Shown here piece by piece: positions 8,774 to 16,128 of a DNA stretch of 64,000 nucleotides. Source of the DNA: Eubacterium sp. (lineage in GTDB: Bacteria; Bacillota; Clostridia; Lachnospirales; Lachnospiraceae); the NCBI GenBank assembly GCA_017938215.1, contig JAGBBZ010000015.1:124001-188000 (forward strand), written 5' to 3'. The notes beneath the pieces are model-generated. The model was not told the DNA's origin, made no database searches, and saw nothing but the letters and a program-made list of their open reading frames with translations. Numbering within the stretch: position 1 is the first letter of the stretch; the number at the start of each line of letters is the position of its first letter. Both the position numbers and the translations under genes were made by a program.

Positions 8774-10030
8774 ATGAAATGTTGTGTAGTTAGAGATTTG
8801 TTACCGACCTATGCAGAAAATCTATGTGAAACGGATACGGTATCAGAGATTCAAGCGCATTTGGAGCAGTGCGAAACATGTTCTCAGATGTATGAAGAGA
8901 TGAAATCGCCAGTGGAATCTACTGTCATGGAAGCGGAAAAGGTGGCGGAACCAATCCAGCCATTGAAAAAATATAAGAAGAAATTGAAAAAAAGGAATAT
9001 GATATTGATAGCAGTGATTTTATTTGCAACATTGCTTTTGGGTGGTGTGGGATACTTGACATATGGACAGATTACCAAAAACGGGGAGAGTTTTGAGACC
9101 ATTGCAGTGTACGTGAAGTTTCAACATGTGGCAAAAGAATTCGCAGAAGGAAATGTGGAGCCACTTTTGAAGGAATTGGATTGGTATGGAACCAATGAGG
9201 AATATTTCTTTTATGCGTTGCAAGAGTATCATTATGACGAAGAAGCTTATGGAAATGCACTGAAAAAACATTTAGAGGAGAAATACAGTGAGTATTTTGA
9301 GGGGGGAGAACTGAGATTAAAAAAAGTTTCCACAGGGTATGAGTCGGATGTGGATTCCTTTATTTTGAGAGAACAAGAAGAGCAGTCATTGTTTATTACT
9401 TTAACCTTTGAGGTTATTGAGTTTGATACTCAGGACAAGGTAGAGTATATGATTGGGCTTCAGCAAAAAAGTGATGGAAAATACTCCTTTGTAAACGATC
9501 TGTTTTGCCCACTGGAGGAGTTAAAAGAGGGAACCGAATCTTGGCTTTATAATAAAGAAGAATCCTTGTTTGCACCAATTGCACTTTACGATCGTTTTAT
9601 TTTATCCCATAAAAGTACAGTTGTAAGAGACTATGAATCGCGTCAAAGTGAACCTAGAGATTGGCAAGATGGGTATAATTTCTATAAGATGTATGCAAGC
9701 TTTTTTACAACAGAAAACTTACTCAACAAACCTTGGGAAATAAAGAATCAGTATCATGAACGTCTGGCGGAGCAATTGGGAAATCTAAAAAATCTAGGAT
9801 ATGATTGTATGGACTTGAATTTTGATGTGATTTCTTTAGAAGCTTTTATGTATCGAATGAAGGTGACGTACACATTTAAGAATGAAGCAACAGGAGAATT
9901 GAGTTATCTGAGTACAGATGTATATCGTAATAACGAACATTTACTTGTGATACCAGATACGGTAAATATTACTGGGGCGACCGTGGATGACGAGGCAAAG
10001 ACGATAATGAAAGGGTTTTGGAACGAGTAA
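8774..10030 (+). CDS. Transmembrane anti-sigma factor with ZAS domain
   Basis: A 418-residue partner of the preceding ECF sigma. The N-terminus (CCVVRDLLPTYAENLCETDT) and HxxxCxxC (HLEQCETC, near residue 33) form the zinc-binding anti-sigma domain that would hold the sigma factor at the membrane. A single membrane segment (MILIAVILFATLLLGGVGYL) lies near residues 76-96. The remaining about 320 residues face outside and are not a recognised family; they contain many aromatic and acidic residues. Such an external sensor domain is unusually large compared with small RsiW-type anti-sigmas. Spacing of 4 bp implies co-translation with the sigma gene. Confidence 0.85.
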   Translation: MKCCVVRDLLPTYAENLCETDTVSEIQAHLEQCETCSQMYEEMKSPVESTVMEAEKVAEPIQPLKKYKKKLKKRNMILIAVILFATLLLGGVGYLTYGQITKNGESFETIAVYVKFQHVAKEFAEGNVEPLLKELDWYGTNEEYFFYALQEYHYDEEAYGNALKKHLEEKYSEYFEGGELRLKKVSTGYESDVDSFILREQEEQSLFITLTFEVIEFDTQDKVEYMIGLQQKSDGKYSFVNDLFCPLEELKEGTESWLYNKEESLFAPIALYDRFILSHKSTVVRDYESRQSEPRDWQDGYNFYKMYASFFTTENLLNKPWEIKNQYHERLAEQLGNLKNLGYDCMDLNFDVISLEAFMYRMKVTYTFKNEATGELSYLSTDVYRNNEHLLVIPDTVNITGATVDDEAKTIMKGFWNE

Positions 10031-10058
10031 TTTGCAAAGTTCCTATGAAAAACGCAAA

Positions 10059-10087
10059 TTGCGATTAGATGATTTTTGTGATATGAT
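10059..10087 (+). promoter_or_regulatory. Predicted sigma-A promoter
   Basis: TTGCGA, 17-bp spacer, TATGAT, about 20 bp before the next coding start. Confidence 0.6.
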
Positions 10088-10107
10088 ACATTAGGAGAAT
10101 GGAATTA

Positions 10108-10536
10108 GTGAGAGAAATGGAAGTTATGCATGAGGTATTGCTACAGGAAGTGAAAAGGCAACTTGGCAAGATAGTAATTGATCATATGGATGAAACAATT
10201 CAAAAAGGGTATATCAATTTAGGAACTTCATTTGATATGCACCCATTTGTTGATATTATTGGAGATTATTATCACATTAAAGTGTGTGAACGCAGAGAGG
10301 TTGTATATGATTACGCAACTTCTAATGTGAATTTGGCGGCGTATGTTATTTTGGAAGATTATACATATAGGCGCGAATTTGCTTGTTTAGAAGATAGATT
10401 TAAGTATTCAAGAAATACAGATGTAGAAGCGATGATACGTGAAATGCAAGAGCAGTATTTTAAAGCGTTTGATGAAATATATCTACAATATTTTGAAAAG
10501 GAAATCTCGATATTGAATCTTGACAATGTTGATTGA
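10108..10536 (+). CDS. Hypothetical protein, 142 aa
   Basis: Not recognised. The protein is soluble, acidic, with no signal peptide or membrane segment; it contains alternating helices and a central aromatic strand-like stretch (YYHIKVCERREVVYDYATSN). A continuous frame begins at ATG 10099, but AGGAG lies only one base before that codon, so GTG 10108 (10-base spacing) or ATG 10117 are more likely starts. It has its own promoter and is followed after about 33 bp by the GyrI-like gene, so both may be co-transcribed. Confidence 0.65.
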   Translation: MREMEVMHEVLLQEVKRQLGKIVIDHMDETIQKGYINLGTSFDMHPFVDIIGDYYHIKVCERREVVYDYATSNVNLAAYVILEDYTYRREFACLEDRFKYSRNTDVEAMIREMQEQYFKAFDEIYLQYFEKEISILNLDNVD

Positions 10537-10569
10537 AGTATTTTGGGAACACAGATAGGAGGGTAAGTG

Positions 10570-11259
10570 ATGGCGTTTGATTTTAAGAAAGAATACAAAG
10601 AGTTTTATATGCCAAAAAATAAACCAGAGATCGTGACGATTCCCAAAATGAATTATATCGCTGTTCGTGGTGCGGGGGATCCTAACGAAGAAGATGGTGC
10701 ATATAAGAAGGCAATTGGAGTGTTGTATGCTGTGGCATATACGTTGAAAATGAGTTATAAAACAGATTACAAAATAGAGGGATTTTTTGAATATGTGGTT
10801 CCACCTTTGGAAGGATTCTGGTGGCAAGATGAGCAACATCCGGTGGATGCTGAGATGCAGACTGACCGATCTGGTAGGCGAGATGGTGTTGTCGGGGTGG
10901 ATTATTCGAACAAATCAACTTTTCGTTGGATTTCTGTGATTCGTTTGCCAGATTTTGTGACACAAAAAGATTTCGAATGGGCGATCGAAACAGCAACAAA
11001 GAAGAAAAAGTTGGATTGTTCCATGGCAGAGTTTCTTACAATAGAGGAAGGTCTATGTGTGCAAATTATGCATCACGGTTCTTTTGATGATGAACCTGGG
11101 ACGGTTGCGATGATGGATGAATATTTACAGGAAAATGGTTATGTAAATGATATCAATGAAACACGATTGCATCATGAAATCTATATGTCAGATGCAAGAA
11201 GAGTTCCTTCAGAAAAGTGGAAAACGGTAATTCGTCATCCGATTCGGAAGAAAGAATAA
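10570..11259 (+). CDS. GyrI-like small-molecule binding domain protein
   Basis: A 229-residue stand-alone GyrI-like domain protein. It starts FDFKKEYKEFYMPKNKPEIVTIPKMNYIAVRGAGDPN, with YKKAIGVLYAVAYTLKM and VPPLEGFWW, all typical of the family that binds or hydrolyses small lipophilic molecules. No DNA-binding domain is fused, unlike BmrR-type regulators. ATG 10570 is preferred because AGGAGGG lies 6 bases before it; a GTG codon sits directly in front. A strong terminator follows. Confidence 0.85.
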   Translation: MAFDFKKEYKEFYMPKNKPEIVTIPKMNYIAVRGAGDPNEEDGAYKKAIGVLYAVAYTLKMSYKTDYKIEGFFEYVVPPLEGFWWQDEQHPVDAEMQTDRSGRRDGVVGVDYSNKSTFRWISVIRLPDFVTQKDFEWAIETATKKKKLDCSMAEFLTIEEGLCVQIMHHGSFDDEPGTVAMMDEYLQENGYVNDINETRLHHEIYMSDARRVPSEKWKTVIRHPIRKKE

Positions 11260-11303
11260 ACATTCTATTTGTGAGAGATGATATAGTATATTGTAGAAAG
11301 CAG

Positions 11304-11329
11304 AAAGACGGATAAGAGTCCGTCTTTTT
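11304..11329 (+). terminator. Intrinsic terminator
   Basis: AAAGACGGA pairs with TCCGTCTTT around a 6-base loop and continues into T residues. It separates the GyrI-like gene from the marR promoter. Confidence 0.88.
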
Positions 11330-11332
11330 CTA

Positions 11333-11361
11333 TTGACAACAAAAAGGTAATATGTTACCAT
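11333..11361 (+). promoter_or_regulatory. Promoter of the marR-type gene
   Basis: Perfect TTGACA, 17-bp spacer, TACCAT. The -10 lies partly inside the first palindromic operator, so repressor binding would block polymerase. Confidence 0.75.
11346..11359. promoter_or_regulatory. Palindromic operator O1 of the MarR-like repressor
   Basis: GGTAA-TATG-TTACC is an inverted repeat with 5-bp arms inside the promoter spacer and -10. Its centre is 22 bp from a second, matching palindrome. Confidence 0.65.
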
Positions 11362-11367
11362 ATAGAA

Positions 11368-11381
11368 AGTAATATATTACC
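11368..11381. promoter_or_regulatory. Palindromic operator O2 of the MarR-like repressor
   Basis: The core GTAATATATTAC is a perfect 12-bp palindrome next to the start point of transcription, about two helical turns from O1, so both sites would face the same side of the DNA. Confidence 0.65.
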
Positions 11382-11396
11382 TATTGGAGGTGAAAG

Positions 11397-11867
11397 ATGA
11401 ATATCAAAGAAGTAATCCAGAGTGACAAAGTAGATTTTACAGGTATTGAATCCTCTTATTTTTTACTTGGTTTATTAAGTGCATTTGAAAATCGATTTCA
11501 GGCAGTGGCAGATGCTACAATGAAGGAAATTAGTTGGAAACAGTTTTTTGCCATTATATGTATTAACTTGTGCAAAGACAGACCAACGGTGAAAGAATTG
11601 GCAGAGATCATGGGCAGTTCTCACCAAAATGTAAAACAAATTTTGTTGAAATTGGAAAAGAAAGGGTTTGTATGCATTACAGTAGATGAATATGATCGAA
11701 GAAAGCAACGCATCGAACTTACTGAGTATTGCAGGAATTTTTGTACGACCAATGATGAAATGGCTACTGCTATTATGAAAAAAATGTTTGCGGGTGTCTC
11801 CGAGGAGGAATTGCAGACAACGATACAAACGATTGTAAAGATAGAAAACAATTTGAAGGAGATTTAA
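11397..11867 (+). CDS. MarR family transcriptional regulator
   Basis: A 156-residue MarR-type winged-helix regulator. The HTH runs near residues 60-90 (KDRPTVKELAEIMGSSHQNVKQILLKLEKKGFV), followed by the wing with DEYDRRKQRIELTE and a C-terminal dimerisation helix (EELQTTIQTIVKIENNL). GGAGGTG precedes the ATG. Two matching palindromes overlap its promoter, strongly suggesting autorepression. It is followed 3 bp later by a 57-codon gene and then a small membrane protein, its probable regulated cargo. The ligand is unknown. Confidence 0.9.
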   Translation: MNIKEVIQSDKVDFTGIESSYFLLGLLSAFENRFQAVADATMKEISWKQFFAIICINLCKDRPTVKELAEIMGSSHQNVKQILLKLEKKGFVCITVDEYDRRKQRIELTEYCRNFCTTNDEMATAIMKKMFAGVSEEELQTTIQTIVKIENNLKEI

Positions 11868-11870
11868 AAA

Positions 11871-12044
11871 ATGACTTTTGTACACAGAACACTTTGTAGG
11901 ATGTTACAAAAAGTAGTTGCAAAACAAAACCCAAATGAATATGAACCTTGGCAAAAAGTGTTACTATGTGCAACAGGAGAGAAGTGGGATTGGACGGATA
12001 TAACTTACTTGGAGCCGATATTGAATTATGTGGAAGAAATGTAA
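11871..12044 (+). CDS. Small protein, 57 aa, in the marR operon
   Basis: A short frame that is easy to miss: ATG follows AAGGAGA with 8-base spacing, only 3 bp after the marR stop. The protein starts MTFVHRTLCRMLQKVVAKQN and ends YLEPILNYVEEM, with a central WQKVLLCATGEKWDW. It is mostly helical, has two Cys and three Trp, and no clear signal peptide or membrane span. No family was recognised. The ribosome site and tight spacing support real expression; conservation would have to confirm it. Confidence 0.6.
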   Translation: MTFVHRTLCRMLQKVVAKQNPNEYEPWQKVLLCATGEKWDWTDITYLEPILNYVEEM

Positions 12045-12058
12045 TTGTGGAGGAATTT

Positions 12059-12448
12059 ATGAAGAAGTATGTAATGGCGATACTGATTTGGATTATGATT
12101 ATACCGATAGCGATACTAAATGGTGGATTTCGAGAATATGTGCTTGTTAAACTTGGTATATTCGCACGTCCATTAAGTGGTATCATTTTAAGTGTTTGTA
12201 TTTTTCTTGTTGCGTATTTCTTAGTACCCCGAATTAAAAATTGTGTTAAGCGAGACTATATTCTTTTCGGTATCATATGGTTTGTGTTGACAAATTTGTT
12301 TGATTTGGTTGCGTACATAAGAGATGGCGAAGGATTTATTGACTTGCTAAAATCGTACAACATCTTAACTGGAAATACGTGGTTGTTTGTGGTTTTGACG
12401 GCATTATTTGCACCAATGGTAGTTATGAAAATAAGAGAAGGAAGTTGA
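12059..12448 (+). CDS. Small integral membrane protein, four segments
   Basis: A 129-residue hydrophobic protein with four predicted membrane segments: about 5-20 (VMAILIWIMIIPIAIL), 38-55 (LSGIILSVCIFLVAYFLV), 67-85 (YILFGIIWFVLTNLFDLV) and 107-122 (WLFVVLTALFAPMVVM). The ATG at 12059 is chosen because GGAGG lies five bases before it; the frame is open further upstream but without a site. It follows the marR gene and the 57-aa gene in one transcript, so it is probably under MarR control. No family recognised; a small-molecule permeation role is only a guess. Confidence 0.7.
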   Translation: MKKYVMAILIWIMIIPIAILNGGFREYVLVKLGIFARPLSGIILSVCIFLVAYFLVPRIKNCVKRDYILFGIIWFVLTNLFDLVAYIRDGEGFIDLLKSYNILTGNTWLFVVLTALFAPMVVMKIREGS

Positions 12449-12455
12449 AATATTA

Positions 12456-12484
12456 TTGAAAGAAACGATGACTTATGGTATGAT
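12456..12484 (+). promoter_or_regulatory. Promoter of the intergenic RNA
   Basis: TTGAAA, 17-bp spacer, TATGAT, with nothing coding directly downstream for over 200 bp; expected start near 12491. Confidence 0.7.
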
Positions 12485-12490
12485 ATGTGT

Positions 12491-12578
12491 AGTATATGAC
12501 GGCAATTTGTTATCGGTTTGGGCTGACCCGGTGGTCATGGCCCATCTACCGGCGAGGATTTTACCTCGCCATTTTTTT
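12491..12578 (+). ncRNA. Structured small RNA or attenuator
   Basis: An about 85-nt transcript unit framed by its own promoter and an intrinsic terminator. Hairpin 1 is GGGC-TGACC (12520-12528) with loop CGGT, closing with GGTCA-TG-GCCC (to 12543). Hairpin 2 is the terminator. An alternative pairing joins CCGGTGG (12528-12534) with CCATCTACCGG (12542-12552), which takes the first two bases of the terminator stem. Loop CGGT of hairpin 1 could also pair with ACCG at 12548 as a pseudoknot. It could be a trans-acting RNA or a ligand/protein-controlled leader of the YdcF gene. No known Rfam class was recognised by eye. Confidence 0.5.
12551..12578 (+). terminator. Intrinsic terminator of the small RNA
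   Basis: GGCGAGG pairs with CCTCGCC across a 6-base loop, then A and seven T residues. Confidence 0.88.
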
Positions 12579-12698
12579 CTGTGAGAGGAAGTTCGAAGGT
12601 GCAAAGTATAAAACGTTGTGAATGGTGATAGAAGCGCGCTATTTGCATTACTGAAAAAGCATGTGGAATCATAGATTGGAATTCGCGGAGGAAGAAAA

Positions 12699-13304
12699 AT
12701 GTGGGTATCCCAGATATCAGAAGAAGATTTAACCAATGAAATAATAGATAGATTACTATTTGAAGGTTTAGAAGATACAGGGGAAAATGCAGATTGTATC
12801 ATTGTCCTGGGAAGTATAAAGGCGACAAAGTACCGAGTTCCTGTGGCGGTAAATGCTTATCATGCAGGTCGAGCAAATAAAATCATGCTATGCGGTGGTG
12901 CACTACGAGATTTTCCCAATGGGAAAAGTAAGGAAGCGGAGCATATGTATCAACGGGCTGTGGAATTAGGTGTACCGAAAGAAAATATCATTTTGGAGAA
13001 AACGTCACAAAACACGATGGAAAATATTTTGTGTGCATTGATAGAGTTGCAGCGTGTGTTTTGGTTGAATCGAGTTCAGAAAGTGCTGTTAGTAACAACC
13101 ACATATCATATGAGACGTAGTTTGATGATTGCAAGATATCTATTTCCGGTACACATAGATATCGTTCCTTGTTCGGCGGATGATGAGAATACAAAACGTG
13201 AAAATTGGATGAATTCATCCGAAGGAATGGAACGAGCAAGGGGAGAGGCATTGAATATCGTCAGATGTGTGAAAAATGGAGTTATTCCGGATTTTGAGAT
13301 ATGA
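12699..13304 (+). CDS. YdcF/ElyC family protein (DUF218)
   Basis: A 201-residue DUF218 protein without a membrane anchor. Family marks are CIIVLGS near residue 34, the run VNAYHAGRANKIMLCGG, EAEHMYQRAVELGVPKENIILEKTSQNTMENI, and LLVTTTYHMRRSL. Members are linked to envelope carbohydrate metabolism (SanA, ElyC) or are cytosolic SAM-binding (YdcF); this anchorless form is closer to the latter. GGAGG precedes the ATG. It is preceded by the structured RNA and overlaps the frame of the next gene's upstream extension by 4 bases. Confidence 0.82.
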   Translation: MWVSQISEEDLTNEIIDRLLFEGLEDTGENADCIIVLGSIKATKYRVPVAVNAYHAGRANKIMLCGGALRDFPNGKSKEAEHMYQRAVELGVPKENIILEKTSQNTMENILCALIELQRVFWLNRVQKVLLVTTTYHMRRSLMIARYLFPVHIDIVPCSADDENTKRENWMNSSEGMERARGEALNIVRCVKNGVIPDFEI

Positions 13305-13348
13305 TTTGCAGAAACAGAACAGATACTGACGAATACTATGGAGAATCA

Positions 13349-13774
13349 ATGAAAAAGATCAATTCAATTAATTATGGTGGAAAGGTAATTGGTGTCGGCT
13401 TAATAATTATGTTTGTTATACCAGGGATGCTGATGCTTATAAATACGATATTAAAACATGAGGCAATATGGTTGATATCAAGAGTGTCTTTTATCATAGG
13501 TGCCTTTATATTGATATGTTTTACAATGCATTTATTCATTGAGTTGTATCAGGACAAGAAGATAGAGAAGTACTATAGCAAGCATAGGAATGTAAAAATT
13601 AAGCTTAATGATGGCAAATATGAGTGTGGAGCATGTGGAAGCAGAAATATTAGTTCGAATGATACTTTCTGCAATACCTGCGGGTGCAGGTATGAGCTTA
13701 CAGAAGATAAGAAACCGCAAGAAATATTGAATGATAGTGAGAAGGAGAGCCATGCGACTGTGAATGAAAAATGA
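13349..13774 (+). CDS. Membrane protein with C-terminal zinc ribbon
   Basis: About 141 residues. Two membrane segments near the N-terminus (VIGVGLIIMFVIPGMLMLI and WLISRVSFIIGAFILICFTMHLFI) are followed by a basic stretch and a C-terminal zinc ribbon CGACGSRNISSNDTFCNTCG (two CxxC knuckles). The open frame reaches to 13301, but ATG 13349 has GGAGA in front and yields a normal membrane-protein N-terminus. No function recognised; zinc ribbon plus membrane proteins of this kind are common and poorly studied in Clostridia. Confidence 0.7.
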   Translation: MKKINSINYGGKVIGVGLIIMFVIPGMLMLINTILKHEAIWLISRVSFIIGAFILICFTMHLFIELYQDKKIEKYYSKHRNVKIKLNDGKYECGACGSRNISSNDTFCNTCGCRYELTEDKKPQEILNDSEKESHATVNEK

Positions 13775-13811
13775 TGGCTGAAAAAACACACTTTTTCGCT
13801 ATGTCAAACAT

Positions 13812-13843
13812 CTTTTACATCCCTAAAAACGTTGTTGTAAAAG
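13812..13843. promoter_or_regulatory. Inverted repeat, candidate operator of the XRE regulator
   Basis: CTTTTACA, 16-bp spacer, TGTAAAAG: perfect 8-bp arms. The right arm overlaps the -35 of the predicted promoter of the XRE gene. Confidence 0.45.
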
Positions 13844-13859
13844 CTCTTTGATTGATAAT
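13832..13859 (+). promoter_or_regulatory. Predicted promoter of the XRE operon
   Basis: TTGTTG, 16-bp spacer, GATAAT, about 45 bp before the XRE start. Confidence 0.5.
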
Positions 13860-13903
13860 TTAACTCTGCTGCCATACAGTGGAGTAGAAAGGAGATGCAG
13901 AAA

Positions 13904-14479
13904 ATGAATCTTGGTATACAAATCAAAAAATATCGTAATGAATTATCCATGTCCCAAGACGAACTGGCAGAAAAAATATTTGTTTCAAGACAGTCCATAT
14001 CTAATTGGGAAAACGATAAGACTTATCCGGATATTAAAAGTTTGTTGCTCTTAAGTGAAGTTTTCCAAGTGTCCCTTGATCAATTAATCAAAGGAGATAT
14101 AGAAATTATGAAAAACGAAATTAGTACGCAGGAACTTGTAGGCTTTCAGAAAGATAGCACAATTATGACCGCGTTCTTTTTGTTAATGTTGGTCACCCCG
14201 ATACCATTGGCGCATTTTTTAGGATGGTGGGGAATGGCTGTATATCTGGTGATTTGTGCCATTGGTTTATTCTTTGCCGTTCGCGTGGAGAAGCATAAGA
14301 AAAAGTTCGACATCCAGACATACAAAGAAATCACCGCGTTTATGGAAGGTAAGAGTCTCGATGAAATCGAAAAGGCAAGAGAATCTGGCAAAAGAATTTA
14401 TCAGAAGATATTCTTAGCAGTAGGTGCAGGGCTTTTGGCACTTGTTGTTTGTGGGATTATGACCCAAATATTTACATGA
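13904..14479 (+). CDS. XRE-family regulator with membrane tail
   Basis: 191 residues. Residues 1-60 are a Cro/C1-type HTH (IQIKKYRNELSMSQDELAEKIFVSRQSISNWENDKTYPDIKSLLLLSEVF). Residues about 85-125 hold two membrane segments (IMTAFFLLMLVTPIPLAHFLGWW and AVYLVICAIGLFFAVRV) and a third lies at the C-terminus (IFLAVGAGLLALVVCGIM). This HTH-plus-membrane layout is widespread in Firmicutes. ATG 13904 is preferred over 13895 because AAAGGAG lies 9 bases before it. It leads a run of four genes to 17427 with short gaps or overlaps. Confidence 0.88.
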   Translation: MNLGIQIKKYRNELSMSQDELAEKIFVSRQSISNWENDKTYPDIKSLLLLSEVFQVSLDQLIKGDIEIMKNEISTQELVGFQKDSTIMTAFFLLMLVTPIPLAHFLGWWGMAVYLVICAIGLFFAVRVEKHKKKFDIQTYKEITAFMEGKSLDEIEKARESGKRIYQKIFLAVGAGLLALVVCGIMTQIFT

Positions 14480-14511
14480 TACATGGGGAACAAAAAAGAA
14501 AGGGAAGAGAT

Positions 14512-14997
14512 GTGAAAAGAGAAATAAGTGCAAAACAGAAATTAATACTTATTATAATTGTTTCCATTCTTTGGTGGATTGTATTTATTGTGGTGGGAGT
14601 AGGTTCCTTCTACGAAGATGAAAAAGAAAGGAAACAAGTTCGAGATACTTATGTTCAAACACAAGCAATCGTTATAGAGGCAGGAGAAGTGAAAGAAACT
14701 AGGGCGAGATATGCGACTGGTTGGAATCAGCAATGTGTAATCGAATATAAACGACAAGACGGGAAAATTACACAAGTGAAGTATCGAGCAGATAATCACA
14801 AGGAACAGCGCCCGCTTGAGGTTGGAAGTAAGATAGAGATCTTAGTTTCACCGGATAATTATCGAGAGGTGCGATCTGCACATGAAGATACGTATCCATA
14901 CATTCCGGTAATGGTTTTATTTGCAGTGCTAGGATTAGTCATCTCAGGGGGACTTATTGCTATATATGCCTCAGAATATAGGAGGAAACCTATGTAG
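14512..14997 (+). CDS. DUF3592-like membrane protein
   Basis: About 161 residues with a GTG start after GGGAAGAG. An N-terminal membrane segment (LILIIIVSILWWIVFIVVGVGSF), an extracytoplasmic beta-rich domain (QTQAIVIEAGEVKE ... WNQQCVIEYKRQDGKITQVKYRAD ... GSKIEILVSPDNYREVR) and a second segment (YIPVMVLFAVLGLVISGGLIAIY). This matches the DUF3592 layout, a family of unknown role. The frame is open back to 14449 inside the XRE gene, which is less plausible. It is the second gene of the XRE-led operon. Confidence 0.75.
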   Translation: MKREISAKQKLILIIIVSILWWIVFIVVGVGSFYEDEKERKQVRDTYVQTQAIVIEAGEVKETRARYATGWNQQCVIEYKRQDGKITQVKYRADNHKEQRPLEVGSKIEILVSPDNYREVRSAHEDTYPYIPVMVLFAVLGLVISGGLIAIYASEYRRKPM

Positions 14998-15051
14998 GAG
15001 TGGCGGACGGCTCACAGGTTGTATTTACAGAGTTAGGAAAGGGCGAGTAGT

Positions 15052-16128
15052 ATGGGATTTATAATATTAAAATGGATAGGGATTGTGCTGGCAGTATTAT
15101 TAGCTATTGCACTTATGGCGATTGTTATTGCGCGTATCGTGAATTACGTATCCATGCGGAGAAATTTGAAAAAAGGGATTGATGAGCGAATTTATGTCAC
15201 TCTTGGAGGACAGGAACAGTATTTGTCCATTCAAGGAGCGGACGTCAGCAATCCGGTCATCATCTGGTTGCATGGTGGACCGGCAGGAGCAGATACATTC
15301 ATAAACTATCCATTTATCAAATATCTTGCCAAAGATTATACGATTGTTTGTTGGACACAGCGTGGTTGCGGACGGACATATTATCGTAATAAAAAACAGG
15401 ATCCGAAAAACAAGACAGCTACCTTTGACCGCGCTATTGCGGATTTGGATGAATTGGTGGATTACATACGGGAACGTTTTCAGAAGGAAAAGGTTATCTT
15501 GATGGGGCATTCTTATGGAACCATGATAGGGAGTAAATATGCGCTGACAAAACCACAGAAAGTGAAGGTTTATGTGGGAATTGGACAACTTATCAATATG
15601 GATAAGGGCGAGCGCTGTAGCTATGAGCATGCTCTTTCAAAAGCCAAGGAAAAGGGGCATGACACCCGAAAAATGGAAAAGGCTTACGAAGCATATTGTA
15701 AAGAGAGCAACGATGAGAGTCGAATTGCATTAAGACGTCAGGTGATTCCGTATCATTTGCCAACCAAGCAAGCAAATCAAATTTGGCTTGGACTTTCGTC
15801 ACCATACATGAACCTCCAAGATGTTCGGTGGTTTTTAAAGCAATGCCAAGGGATTCAGCGATACATTTCATTGAACCAAGCGTTGTTTGATTATATTTCG
15901 GATGCGGATGTGTCAGATTATGGGACGAAGTATGAGGTTCCCGTTGCGTTTATCTCTGGTGCAGAAGACTGGGTAACCCCGATTCCATGCATTGAAGAAT
16001 ATCGGGAGAAAATTGAAGCACCGGGGAAAGAATTGGTGCTAGTGGAAGAGTGTGGACATGTGCCGCAGCTGGATGATCCAGAGGAATTTGTGATGGAATT
16101 GAAACGTATGTTGGTGAGTGTTCTATGA
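15052..16128 (+). CDS. Alpha/beta hydrolase, proline iminopeptidase-like, membrane-anchored
   Basis: 358 residues. One N-terminal membrane segment (residues 5-27) is followed by an alpha/beta-hydrolase domain: the oxyanion loop LHGGPAGAD, CWTQRGCGRTYY, the nucleophile elbow GHSYGT (Ser about residue 160), an acid in SGAEDWVTP and the histidine in ECGHVPQLDDPE. The HGGPG and DQRG-like motifs point to the prolyl iminopeptidase (S33) group; a peptidase or esterase activity at the cell surface is inferred. Its stop overlaps the next start (ATGA), showing operon coupling. Confidence 0.85.
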   Translation: MGFIILKWIGIVLAVLLAIALMAIVIARIVNYVSMRRNLKKGIDERIYVTLGGQEQYLSIQGADVSNPVIIWLHGGPAGADTFINYPFIKYLAKDYTIVCWTQRGCGRTYYRNKKQDPKNKTATFDRAIADLDELVDYIRERFQKEKVILMGHSYGTMIGSKYALTKPQKVKVYVGIGQLINMDKGERCSYEHALSKAKEKGHDTRKMEKAYEAYCKESNDESRIALRRQVIPYHLPTKQANQIWLGLSSPYMNLQDVRWFLKQCQGIQRYISLNQALFDYISDADVSDYGTKYEVPVAFISGAEDWVTPIPCIEEYREKIEAPGKELVLVEECGHVPQLDDPEEFVMELKRMLVSVL

